This document shows positions 8,770 to 16,417 of a stretch of DNA of 64,000 nt, in pieces. Numbering within the stretch: position 1 is the first letter of the stretch; each line of letters starts with the position of its first letter. Location: positions 248,001 through 312,000 of the forward strand of contig NZ_AP027272.1 in NCBI RefSeq assembly GCF_036322805.1, written 5' to 3'. The position numbers and the translations under genes were made by a program. The notes beneath the pieces were generated by a model. It was not told the origin of the DNA, searched no databases, and worked only from the letters and a program-made list of their open reading frames with translations. The stretch comes from Planctobacterium marinum. Lineage in GTDB: Bacteria; Pseudomonadota; Gammaproteobacteria; Enterobacterales; Alteromonadaceae.

Positions 8770-9174
8770 TTACAGATCTGCCTGTTGCAATAACACATTG
8801 ATTTGTTCGGCCGACATACACTGTCCTAGTTGCCAGGTGGTATTGAGTTGTTGTTTTAGCTGCTCTATTTGGTTTTTCTGGTGACTGAGTTTTGCTATCA
8901 GGTCGGCCAGTTCCTGTTGTTTGGATGCCAGTCGGGTGATCATCATTTCATGGTCGAGATTTTCTTCCTGACTCAATAGTTTTGGTAGCTCTTCCAGACT
9001 AAATCCCAGCTTTTGACCCAGTCGAATGCAGTCGAGTCGAGCTTTTACCTTATCGTCATATTGTCGATAACCACTACTTGTGCGGGGGACTTTGGGTAAC
9101 AGCCCCTGTTTTTCATAAAATCGAATTGTGGAGGCTGCTACTCCAGTCACTTGTGCCAATTCACCTATTTTCAC
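8770..9174 (-). CDS. MerR-family transcriptional regulator
   Basis: 134 residues. The winged-helix N-terminus is typical: MKIGELAQVTGVAASTIRFYEKQGLLP, then R-x-SSGYRQYDD and LDCIRLGQKLGFSLEELPKLL, followed by a long dimerisation coiled coil (about 75-115). The cysteines of the SoxR Fe-S site and the metal-binding loops of CueR/ZntR are absent: only two Cys occur (one in the LDCIRL helix, one near the C-terminus). This suggests an organic or electrophile signal rather than a metal; that is inference. It is divergent from an old yellow enzyme gene, with a perfect MerR-type operator between them. Confidence 0.9.
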   Translation of the reverse strand: MKIGELAQVTGVAASTIRFYEKQGLLPKVPRTSSGYRQYDDKVKARLDCIRLGQKLGFSLEELPKLLSQEENLDHEMMITRLASKQQELADLIAKLSHQKNQIEQLKQQLNTTWQLGQCMSAEQINVLLQQADL

Positions 9175-9190
9175 AATGCTATATTCTCAC

Positions 9191-9221
9191 TTGACCTTAA
9201 ACTTAACTTTAAGGTTAAAGT
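9191..9221 (+). promoter_or_regulatory. MerR-type promoter/operator for the old yellow enzyme gene
   Basis: A -35 TTGACC (9191-9196) and a -10 TAAAGT (9216-9221) are separated by exactly 19 bp, the over-long spacing that MerR-family activators correct by DNA distortion. A perfect dyad, ACCTTAAA (9194-9201) and TTTAAGGT (9208-9215), lies within the spacer with 6 bp between the arms. The start of the merR-like gene is only 16 bp away, so the same site can also autorepress it. Confidence 0.85.
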
Positions 9222-9287
9222 GTTCAATCATTGAAATCAAATAGCGCTTAGCACGCCTTTTTTATCGCTGTTACTGGAGAAAATCCC

Positions 9288-10538
9288 ATGCAACCAGCTG
9301 AAAAGCACCAATTATTCAGTGGACTGACACTACCTTGTGGGTTGAACCTGAAAAACCGTATCGCCAAAGCGGCGATGGAAGAGAACATGGCGGTGTCGGG
9401 ACAACTGCCGGGTGAAGATCTGTTTCGTTTGTACCAGGCCTGGGCAAAAGGTGGAGCCGGGATGATCATTACCGGCAATGTGATGGTGGATCATCTGGCG
9501 ATGACGGGGCCGGGCGGTGTTGCGCTGGAAGCGGATACATCGCTGCAACCTTTTGAGCAGTGGGCGAAGCTGAGTAAACAAAATGACTGCAAAATTATCA
9601 TGCAGATTAATCATCCGGGTCGTCAGGTATTTAAAAAAATGGGAGGTAAGGTGCTTTCACCCTCCGATGTGGCTTTGGATATGGGCGCTCATTCAGGGTT
9701 ATTCACTCAGCCAAAAGCCATGACTGACGAGGAAATTGAGGATGTGATTGAACGTTTCGTCACTACTGCGAAACGCGCCGAAGCAGCAGGATTTGACGGC
9801 GTAGAGGTACACGCAGCCCATGGTTACCTGTTAGCTCAATTTTTATCTCCACTCACTAATAAGCGTCAGGATCAATGGGGTGGCAGTATCGATAACCGTT
9901 CACGGTTGCTGCTGGAGATTATCAAACGAATTCGACAAGCTGTATCACCGCAGTTTGCGCTGTCGGTAAAACTGAATTCTGCCGACTTCCAGCGGGGCGG
10001 GTTTGACGTGGACGATGCTAAAAAAGTGGTTGAGAAACTGTCAGAAGAGGCGGTGGATTTTATTGAATTATCCGGTGGTAGTTATGAAGCGCCTGCCATG
10101 CAGGGCCGCACTGCAGACGGACGGACCCTTGAAAGAGAAGCTTACTTTTTATCTTTCGCTGAGCAGATAGCTGCTGTGTCTAAGGTGCCTGTGATGACAA
10201 CGGGGGGCATTCGCCGTTTGCCTGTGGCAGAAAAAGTGGTTGCTAATAATGTGGCTCTGGTGGGGATTGCCAGTGCATTGGCATATAACCCGGATTTACC
10301 TAATCGTTGGCAACAAGATGCCCGTTTCGAAGGTGTTATTCCACTGGTTAACTGGAAAGATAAAACCCTGGCGGGGCTTGCTACCATGGCGATGGTTAAG
10401 CGCCAGTTGCGTAGAATTGGTGCCGGTAAAACCAGCAAACAAAATATTTCTCCGCTTGTTTCCTTAATTGCTGATCAGTTGCGGGCTGCCAAACTCACCA
10501 AGCGCTATCGCAAACAATATGCAAATGAGGTGAGCTAA
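9288..10538 (+). CDS. Old yellow enzyme family NADH:flavin oxidoreductase
   Basis: 416 residues, an FMN-binding TIM barrel. Key segments are LKNRIAKAAMEE at the start of the barrel, QINHPGRQ, VEVHAAHGYLLAQFLSPLTNKRQDQWGGS (the HxAHGYL substrate/flavin loop and the RxDxYGGS-like motif), and VPVMTTGGIR (phosphate-binding strand). About 50 C-terminal residues extend beyond the barrel and are basic. The gene lacks the Fe-S and FAD domains of 2,4-dienoyl-CoA reductase, so it is a single-domain OYE of the YqjM/NADH:flavin oxidoreductase type, acting on enals, enones or nitro compounds. The MerR neighbour and operator suggest induction by an electrophile. Confidence 0.88.
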   Translation: MQPAEKHQLFSGLTLPCGLNLKNRIAKAAMEENMAVSGQLPGEDLFRLYQAWAKGGAGMIITGNVMVDHLAMTGPGGVALEADTSLQPFEQWAKLSKQNDCKIIMQINHPGRQVFKKMGGKVLSPSDVALDMGAHSGLFTQPKAMTDEEIEDVIERFVTTAKRAEAAGFDGVEVHAAHGYLLAQFLSPLTNKRQDQWGGSIDNRSRLLLEIIKRIRQAVSPQFALSVKLNSADFQRGGFDVDDAKKVVEKLSEEAVDFIELSGGSYEAPAMQGRTADGRTLEREAYFLSFAEQIAAVSKVPVMTTGGIRRLPVAEKVVANNVALVGIASALAYNPDLPNRWQQDARFEGVIPLVNWKDKTLAGLATMAMVKRQLRRIGAGKTSKQNISPLVSLIADQLRAAKLTKRYRKQYANEVS

Positions 10539-10588
10539 TCTTTGATTTGTGCGTACCATATAGTTCCTTTCCAGAATGAGATTGAATA

Positions 10589-11194
10589 ATGGTACAGCAA
10601 GCTATCAAAGGTGTAATTTTTGATATGGACGGTACGCTGGTGACCTCTGAGCTTGATTTTGCGGCGATGCGCGAAGCTATCGGTTGTCCAGCAGAGCAGG
10701 ATATTCTTGATTTTATTGCTACTTTGAATTGCGAAGAGGCGAGGGAGCAGGCCGAGCAAACCATTATTGATATTGAAGTTGCCGAAGCCGAGCATTGCCA
10801 GCTGATTGACGGGGTGCCGGAGATGTTAAAAACCCTGCAGCAATGGCAAGTTCCGGTGGCCCTGGTGACGCGAAACTGTCGCGCAGCGACGGCCATTAAA
10901 CTCGCTAAAGCAGAGCTGCAGTTCGATCCAGTGCTCACTCGGGAATGTGCGCCCGCTAAACCGGATCCAAGTGCTTTGTTGCAGGTTGCCAACAGTTGGC
11001 AGATCGCGCCCGAACATTTGCTTTATGTAGGGGACTATCTGCACGATATTCACGCAGCTGAAAATGCCAGTATGCGCAGTATGCTGGTGGCTTTGCAGGG
11101 AACTCCTGACTGGAAACATAACGCCACCTGGCAATGCAACGATTACACGCGTTTCCTGGATATCCTTTCGCCCCTTGTGACAAAAAGTCATTGA
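10589..11194 (+). CDS. HAD-superfamily hydrolase
   Basis: 201 residues with all four HAD motifs: FDMDGTLV at about 10-17 (nucleophile Asp and acid/base Asp), VALVTRN (motif II Thr), AKPDPS (motif III Lys), and VGDYLHDIHAA (motif IV acidic pair). The helical cap is inserted after motif I, the subfamily IA layout of phosphoglycolate phosphatase-like enzymes. The specific phosphate ester is not predictable. It is 50 nt downstream of the OYE gene, so it may be read from the same MerR-controlled promoter. Its stop codon overlaps the -35 element of the next operon. Confidence 0.85.
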   Translation: MVQQAIKGVIFDMDGTLVTSELDFAAMREAIGCPAEQDILDFIATLNCEEAREQAEQTIIDIEVAEAEHCQLIDGVPEMLKTLQQWQVPVALVTRNCRAATAIKLAKAELQFDPVLTRECAPAKPDPSALLQVANSWQIAPEHLLYVGDYLHDIHAAENASMRSMLVALQGTPDWKHNATWQCNDYTRFLDILSPLVTKSH

Positions 11195-11243
11195 CACATT
11201 TGATTACAAGTGTAATTCTGAATAAATTGATTACATATGTAAT
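11191..11243 (+). promoter_or_regulatory. BlaI-type promoter with two perfect dyad operators
   Basis: TTGACA (11191-11196) is a perfect -35. Two 14-bp perfect palindromes follow, ATTACAAGTGTAAT (11203-11216) and ATTACATATGTAAT (11230-11243), centred 27 bp apart. Both contain the TACA-N2-TGTA core known for BlaI/MecI operators. The first covers the -35/-10 spacer and the likely -10 (TAATTC, 11213-11218). The second covers the start of the transcript. This fits autorepression of the downstream blaI-like/M56 operon. Confidence 0.85.
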
Positions 11244-11252
11244 AGTGTTGCT

Positions 11253-11624
11253 GTGGATATATCTAAAACCGAACTGGAAATTATGCAGGTACTTTGGAAA
11301 TCGCATCCTCTGTGTGCACAAGACGTGATATCTGAACTTAACAAGCAAAAAGCCTGGCATGAGAAAACCGCGAAAACCCTGTTAAATCGACTTGTTAAAA
11401 AACAAGCTATCTCCTTCACCAAAGAGGGAAAACGCTATCTTTACAGCCCCTTGATTGCCGAAAAAGACTATCAGCAAAAAGAGAGTGCGAGCTTTATCAG
11501 TCGTCTGTTTAAAGGGCGGGTATCGCCGCTGGTGGCCGGATTTGCTAAACAGGAAACCTTGTCTGAGCAAGATGTTGAAGAGTTAAAAGCGATTATTGCC
11601 GATTGGGAGAAAAATCGTGATTGA
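11253..11624 (+). CDS. BlaI/MecI/CopY-family transcriptional repressor
   Basis: 123 residues from a GTG start. The winged-helix domain covers about 1-70: SKTELEIMQVLWKSHPLCAQDVISELN, then WHEKTAKTLLNRLVKKQAISFTKEGKRYLYSPL. The C-terminal dimerisation helices follow, with FISRLFKGRVSPLVAGFA resembling the region cleaved in BlaI (N-F bond), though the exact cleavage pair is not obvious. The GTG has no good Shine-Dalgarno and lies only 10 nt after the second operator. It overlaps the start of the M56 peptidase gene by 8 nt, the standard repressor-sensor pairing. Confidence 0.9.
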   Translation: MDISKTELEIMQVLWKSHPLCAQDVISELNKQKAWHEKTAKTLLNRLVKKQAISFTKEGKRYLYSPLIAEKDYQQKESASFISRLFKGRVSPLVAGFAKQETLSEQDVEELKAIIADWEKNRD

Positions 11625-12852
11625 TTGGCTGCTAATGCAGCTGCCGGGTTTCTCTCTGGTATTACTGCTGTTGTTAGCATGTTATCCGTTGGCAATTCGA
11701 TATTTGGGCGCCGGCTATTACTACGCATTGTGGCTCTTTGTGCCGCTGCAATTGTGGATCACTCATAGCAGAGCGGGTAGCGAGGTGTTTGCTGAGCTCG
11801 GCGTTAGCCGGTTTACCGTTTATGGCCAACAATCTTTCTCCACCTTGCAAAATACTACCACCCCCTATGGCAGCGAATTACTGATGATCTGGCTGTCGGG
11901 TGTGGTTAGTTTGTTGTTATTGGGTGTTTGGCAGCATCGCAGTTTTATGCGAAAACTAAACTTGCAACCGGGAAATCTGCCGGTAGCGAAAATACAAATT
12001 CCGGCGAGAGTAAAGGTATTGAGCAGTGCAAACCTGCAAACTCCGATGGTGTCCGGGCTGCTTTTCCCGAAACTTATTTTGCCCGTTGGTTTTGCGTCGC
12101 AACCGGAAAAAATGCAAACACTGATGTTACGCCATGAACTAGTCCACCTGGCTCGGGGAGATTTGCTCTGGAACGCGCTTGCCGTAGCCCTGCTCACTAT
12201 GTTTTGGTTTAATCCACTTTCCTGGGTGGCCTATCGCTGTTTTCGACAAAGCCAGGAGCTGGCATGCGATGCCAGGGTTTTGCATAAGCAGGATAACGAT
12301 ACCCGCCTGTTATACGCCAAATCGTTTGTCAGCCTGGCGCAGCAACAGCAAACCTCAACTTTCAGTTCTCTCTATTTTGGTGGTAAGCAGAATATCAAAG
12401 AGCGCATTCTCAATATGCGCTCAGGCAAGAGAAGCCTGTTAAAGCTGTTGCCACTGACAGTAATGTTTGCTCTTGCTCTACCGTTATCACAGGCTATTAG
12501 TGGCCAGAGCAGTGAAAAAAATGTGTATGAGTTTAAGGTACACCCGGTGATGCGCATTGAGCCTGTCTATCCCAAAATTGCAGCAGAGCAGGGACTCGAG
12601 GGCAGTGTGGTATTGAAGTTTAGTGTGAAAACAGATGGTTCAGTGACCAACGCTAAGGTCATTCGCTCTACCCCCGGAGCCGTGTTTGACGACAGCGCAG
12701 CACGAGCTCTGGCACAGTGGCGATACCAAGCAGTAGATACGCAAGTGGATAATTTGCTGGTGCAATTGGATTACGTCTTAGGGGATAACCACAAAGATAG
12801 TTTGCTGGCTGATCTGGAGCAGATAAACGTCTCTCCCGGTAAGTTGAAATGA
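11617..12852 (+). CDS. BlaR1-like M56 metallopeptidase with C-terminal TonB domain
   Basis: 411 residues from GTG 11617, chosen because GGGAGA lies 7 nt upstream. It has an N-terminal membrane bundle, then the gluzincin site H173-E-L-V-H177 in the RHELVHLARGD segment, with ELACD about 40 residues later supplying the third zinc ligand, then WFNPLSWVAYR helices and another TM segment at about 272-292. Instead of the beta-lactam-binding penicillin-sensor domain of BlaR1 it ends in a TonB C-terminal domain (IEPVYPKIAAEQGLEGSVVLKFSV, about 308-385). The family cleaves its cognate BlaI repressor upon a signal. What this TonB-like periplasmic domain senses is unknown. It converges on polB 12 nt away. 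Confidence 0.88.
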   Translation: MIDWLLMQLPGFSLVLLLLLACYPLAIRYLGAGYYYALWLFVPLQLWITHSRAGSEVFAELGVSRFTVYGQQSFSTLQNTTTPYGSELLMIWLSGVVSLLLLGVWQHRSFMRKLNLQPGNLPVAKIQIPARVKVLSSANLQTPMVSGLLFPKLILPVGFASQPEKMQTLMLRHELVHLARGDLLWNALAVALLTMFWFNPLSWVAYRCFRQSQELACDARVLHKQDNDTRLLYAKSFVSLAQQQQTSTFSSLYFGGKQNIKERILNMRSGKRSLLKLLPLTVMFALALPLSQAISGQSSEKNVYEFKVHPVMRIEPVYPKIAAEQGLEGSVVLKFSVKTDGSVTNAKVIRSTPGAVFDDSAARALAQWRYQAVDTQVDNLLVQLDYVLGDNHKDSLLADLEQINVSPGKLK

Positions 12853-12863
12853 CGGGGAGAAAT

Positions 12864-15215
12864 TTAAAACAAGCCCATTTGTTTTGAGCTGATGCTCTCA
12901 AAGTTTTGCCCTACAAATGGCAAAATACCTTCAGCGATGGGTTTGAGCTGTTTTTCTACGTAATGATGATAATCAATGGGGCTGCGCAAGAATTCAAGTG
13001 GCTCTGGACCATTGATAGTTTGCACGTACTTGATCCAGCCCTTTTTCTGATATTTGCGTTTTTTCCCTTGTGCCTGAAGGTGGTCGTCAGCGATGCGCGC
13101 CGCTTTAACATGCGGCGGCACGGTTTTTACATATTTATCAGCACCTTGTCGCAAGCGTTTGCGGTACACCAACTTGTCATCAAATTGTCCTAGTTCGGTT
13201 TTATTGACTATCTCATTGATATACTCGCTGACATCTTCACCGGCGAACACCATTTGATAAAGCTGTATCTGAAAGTCTTTGGCCAGCAGTGTCCAGTCAG
13301 AGCGAACTGTTTCTAATCCTTTGAACACTAACTCCTCTCCTTTGGCCGTTTTTTTAAGACCTGCATAACGCTTTTTACTGCCTAGCTCTGAACCGCGAAT
13401 GGTGGGCATTAAAAACTGGCTAAAGTGAGTTTCGAACTCCAATTCCAGATAACATTCGAGGTGGTATTCAGCTTGCAATTTTTCCTGCCAACGTTGGTTG
13501 ATCATGTTGGCCAATTGCTCACCGGTGTCTTGTGCTTGTGTATCGTCAGCACAATCTTGCAACCACACAAAGGTTGAATCGGTATCACCATAAATCACAC
13601 AGTGGCCTTGCTCTTCAATCCATTTGGCTGTGGTCTGCATAATGTCATGGCCACGCAAAGTGATGGAGCTGGCGAGTCGAGTATCGTAGAAGCGACAACC
13701 ACCAGAGCCCAATACGCCATAAAATGAATTCATTAATATTTTGATGGCTTGCGAGCGGGCGCTGTCTTGTTGCCGTTTAGCGACGTCTCGCTGTTGCCAA
13801 AGTTGGGTGATAATGTCGGGTAAAAAATGTTTTTCTCTAGAAAACATTGCTCCTTTAAAGCCCGGAATGGCGTCACCAGGTGACTGTAAAGCCTCAATTA
13901 ATCCCAATGGATCAATCTTAAAAGTGCGAATGATAGAGGGATACAGGCTCTTAAAATCCAGTACTAACACATGGCGGTAGAGTCCAGGACGCGAGTTCAT
14001 CACATAACCACCAGGGCTTGCCAGACCACCATCTTTTGGCAGATTTGGGGCAATATAACCAGCGCGGTGCAATTTGGGTAAGTAGAGGTTGGTAAAGGCG
14101 GCCACTGAACCGCCAGCTCTGTCCAGCTCCAGGCCGGTAAGTTGGCTACGTAAAACCAGGAACTGCATCAATTTGGTTTTTTCAAAAATCTCCAGTACCA
14201 GGATGCAATCTTGCAAATTGTATTCGGCGAGTTTGATTTTGTTGTGTTTAAAATCGTGGTTGATGTGTGCCATACGGTTACTGACATCTTCCACTTTTTT
14301 ACCTTTGCCTAACAATTCCTGAGCCACAAATTCCAGACTGAAGCTGTCAAATTGATAGGTGGCGGATTTGAGGGAGTCTATACCATCTAATACCACGCGT
14401 CCCGCCAGGTTTAAAAAGCCAGCCTGGCTACCGGTTTTGGCATCGCGCCAAGACATGGCAGAACCATCTCTACCTATGGTGAGTGACAAATTGTGGCGTT
14501 GTGCGCGTTTCAGCAAGAGTCTGAAATCAAAACTAATGACGCTCCAGCCGATGATGATATCCGGGTCCCATGCATTAAAGTGGGCAACAAAACGTTGTAG
14601 TAGTTCGATTTCATCCTTAACCCACAATATCCATTCGGGGGCATCTTGTTGGGGCTCACCCACCATCAGTACCAGGTTTCTTTCAGCACTCGCCATGCCT
14701 ATAGAGTAAAGTTCACCTTTTTCACTGCATTCAATATCCAGTGACATGGGTGAAAACTCTGGAGTGTAATCACTGGATTTTAAACGACAGTGATATAGCC
14801 CATGTGGTGTTGATTCTCCAGACACCACAGTGGCGCTACCATAAATAAAGCGCTCCATTAAAAAGCGATCGCTCAATCTGATGTCATCTTCGTAACTGAC
14901 AATATCTCGACTTTTTAACCAGTCTTTCAGGGCAAAGTGCTCCGCCTGGGTTTGACTGTAGATAGCACTGCACAACTGTTGATTGAATAGCTTAAGCGGT
15001 AATTCCCTGACTTCAGAACCGGGGTGCTGGTGTTGTAAATGGGCTTTTTCTGATTGAAGAGAGTCGCTGCTGACAAACAGTACAAACTTTTCTGCAGGAG
15101 AGCAGACTCTCACGGCACCATCGGCGGTGCTGAGCCAATATTCAAGAAAGGTTTGATTCTGCTTTTCCCATTGTTTTCTGGAAAGAATGAAACCTTCGGT
15201 AATAGCTTCTTTCAT
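12864..15215 (-). CDS. polB: DNA polymerase II (family B)
   Basis: 783 residues, matching E. coli Pol II length. The 3'-5' exonuclease has Exo I SLDIE (D160, E162), a later SVISFDF segment (Exo II) and Exo III in AEYNLQDC. Polymerase motifs are LDFKSLYPSII (D420), KILMNSFYG (about 493-500) and YGDTDS (542-547). The last five residues, QMGLF, are a beta-clamp-binding motif equivalent to QLGLF in E. coli. The enzyme does accurate translesion synthesis and replication restart. In E. coli it is SOS-induced, but I see no CTG-N10-CAG LexA box within about 150 bp upstream. The start has no strong ribosome-binding site. Confidence 0.97.
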   Translation of the reverse strand: MKEAITEGFILSRKQWEKQNQTFLEYWLSTADGAVRVCSPAEKFVLFVSSDSLQSEKAHLQHQHPGSEVRELPLKLFNQQLCSAIYSQTQAEHFALKDWLKSRDIVSYEDDIRLSDRFLMERFIYGSATVVSGESTPHGLYHCRLKSSDYTPEFSPMSLDIECSEKGELYSIGMASAERNLVLMVGEPQQDAPEWILWVKDEIELLQRFVAHFNAWDPDIIIGWSVISFDFRLLLKRAQRHNLSLTIGRDGSAMSWRDAKTGSQAGFLNLAGRVVLDGIDSLKSATYQFDSFSLEFVAQELLGKGKKVEDVSNRMAHINHDFKHNKIKLAEYNLQDCILVLEIFEKTKLMQFLVLRSQLTGLELDRAGGSVAAFTNLYLPKLHRAGYIAPNLPKDGGLASPGGYVMNSRPGLYRHVLVLDFKSLYPSIIRTFKIDPLGLIEALQSPGDAIPGFKGAMFSREKHFLPDIITQLWQQRDVAKRQQDSARSQAIKILMNSFYGVLGSGGCRFYDTRLASSITLRGHDIMQTTAKWIEEQGHCVIYGDTDSTFVWLQDCADDTQAQDTGEQLANMINQRWQEKLQAEYHLECYLELEFETHFSQFLMPTIRGSELGSKKRYAGLKKTAKGEELVFKGLETVRSDWTLLAKDFQIQLYQMVFAGEDVSEYINEIVNKTELGQFDDKLVYRKRLRQGADKYVKTVPPHVKAARIADDHLQAQGKKRKYQKKGWIKYVQTINGPEPLEFLRSPIDYHHYVEKQLKPIAEGILPFVGQNFESISSKQMGLF

Positions 15216-15484
15216 AAGCAGCGGAAAATCACTATTTTGGGTGTCTTGGGAAATTTTATTGTAACATCAGCGGTAGATGGGGTGTTGGATTTTGCGCTGA
15301 GCTTACGGGAATAAATAAGCCTGGCTTAACGTTGCATAATGAGTCGCTGAATAGCCCGACTTAATCCTTGTTAGGCGATTCAGAACCCTTAGGTAAGTTT
15401 CCCGGGAGATGTCTCTGCCTGGTTATATTGATAACGACAGACGATTGGAGTGAATTCCAGTCCGAACAATATTTGGTAGTTTAA

Positions 15485-16417
15485 ATGTGCAATTTTTCCG
15501 CTTTTGCAGCAATTTTCAGGTTTTTTGCGTCTTTGCTGCTGGTTCTGTTTTCGACAGTAGCAGAAGCTACTGAGTCGCCTCATCAGTGGCAAGGTAGTGC
15601 CAGCCTCGGACTGGAAAATGATTCTACTGTTATTATTGATGAACTGGATACTGTGGTAGATGAGGATAGCGCGAGCAACACAGTGCGCTTGGGTGTTGAT
15701 TACCAATACAATCCAGACGACAAAAACGAGTGGCAATTTTCAGGCAATTATATAGTTAAGAATTTCAGCGATAGTGATGACTTTGATTCTGCATTACAAA
15801 TATATTCAGCCGCTTACAGTCATGAATTTGAACGTGTGACCTTAGGAGTAAGAGCGCAAGTGATTGACTCCGAACTCAACCATGAGCCTTTTCTAAAACT
15901 TCAGCAATTGTCTCCTTATGTGTCGTTTTTCATCGGAAAACAATGGTTTGTTAATTTTGCTATCGGTTTTAACGATAAACGAATCGAGACTGACTCCAGC
16001 CGTTCTGCACAAGGAATGCAACTCAATGTGGATAGCTATCGATTTATCCAAGGCATTAATCATTATCTGTTGTTCTCTTATAAGAGTGGTAGTGAGAATG
16101 CAGAGGATCCCTTGTTCAACCAGTTGTTTAACCAGGTGCGCATTGGTTGGGTAAAGAAAATAAGGCTGTTTGAACGGGTTAATAAACTGCGGGTTAACTG
16201 GCGTTATTTGCGGCGTAACTACAATGACGAGATACACCCGGATATTGATGGGTTTCGCGTGGATAGTCGTCGCCAGTGGGAATTTGAATGGGAGCTGGAG
16301 TTGAATTCTAGCTTTCTTTTGGGGGCCAACTATCGCTTAAACGAACAAGACTCCAATCTTGGTATTGCACGTTATGATCAACATATAAGCAGTGTCTCGT
16401 TAGAGTATCGCTTTTGA
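15485..16417 (+). CDS. Predicted outer-membrane beta-barrel protein
   Basis: 310 residues. There is an N-terminal signal peptide (hydrophobic FFASLLLVLFSTVAEA, cleavage near residue 29). After it the protein alternates hydrophobic and polar residues in many short strands, and ends SLEYRF with the terminal aromatic residue recognised by the Bam machinery. The pattern of long strands and the ending resemble the barrel of DUF560/Slam-type or similar 14-strand proteins, but I cannot assign a family with confidence. Its 3' end overlaps the 3' end of the convergent subtilisin gene by 18 bp. Confidence 0.65.
   Translation: MCNFSAFAAIFRFFASLLLVLFSTVAEATESPHQWQGSASLGLENDSTVIIDELDTVVDEDSASNTVRLGVDYQYNPDDKNEWQFSGNYIVKNFSDSDDFDSALQIYSAAYSHEFERVTLGVRAQVIDSELNHEPFLKLQQLSPYVSFFIGKQWFVNFAIGFNDKRIETDSSRSAQGMQLNVDSYRFIQGINHYLLFSYKSGSENAEDPLFNQLFNQVRIGWVKKIRLFERVNKLRVNWRYLRRNYNDEIHPDIDGFRVDSRRQWEFEWELELNSSFLLGANYRLNEQDSNLGIARYDQHISSVSLEYRF

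Noticed and set aside
15216-15484. LexA box upstream of polB, as in E. coli.
   Set aside because: No CTGT-N8-ACAG sequence was found in the region read upstream of the start.
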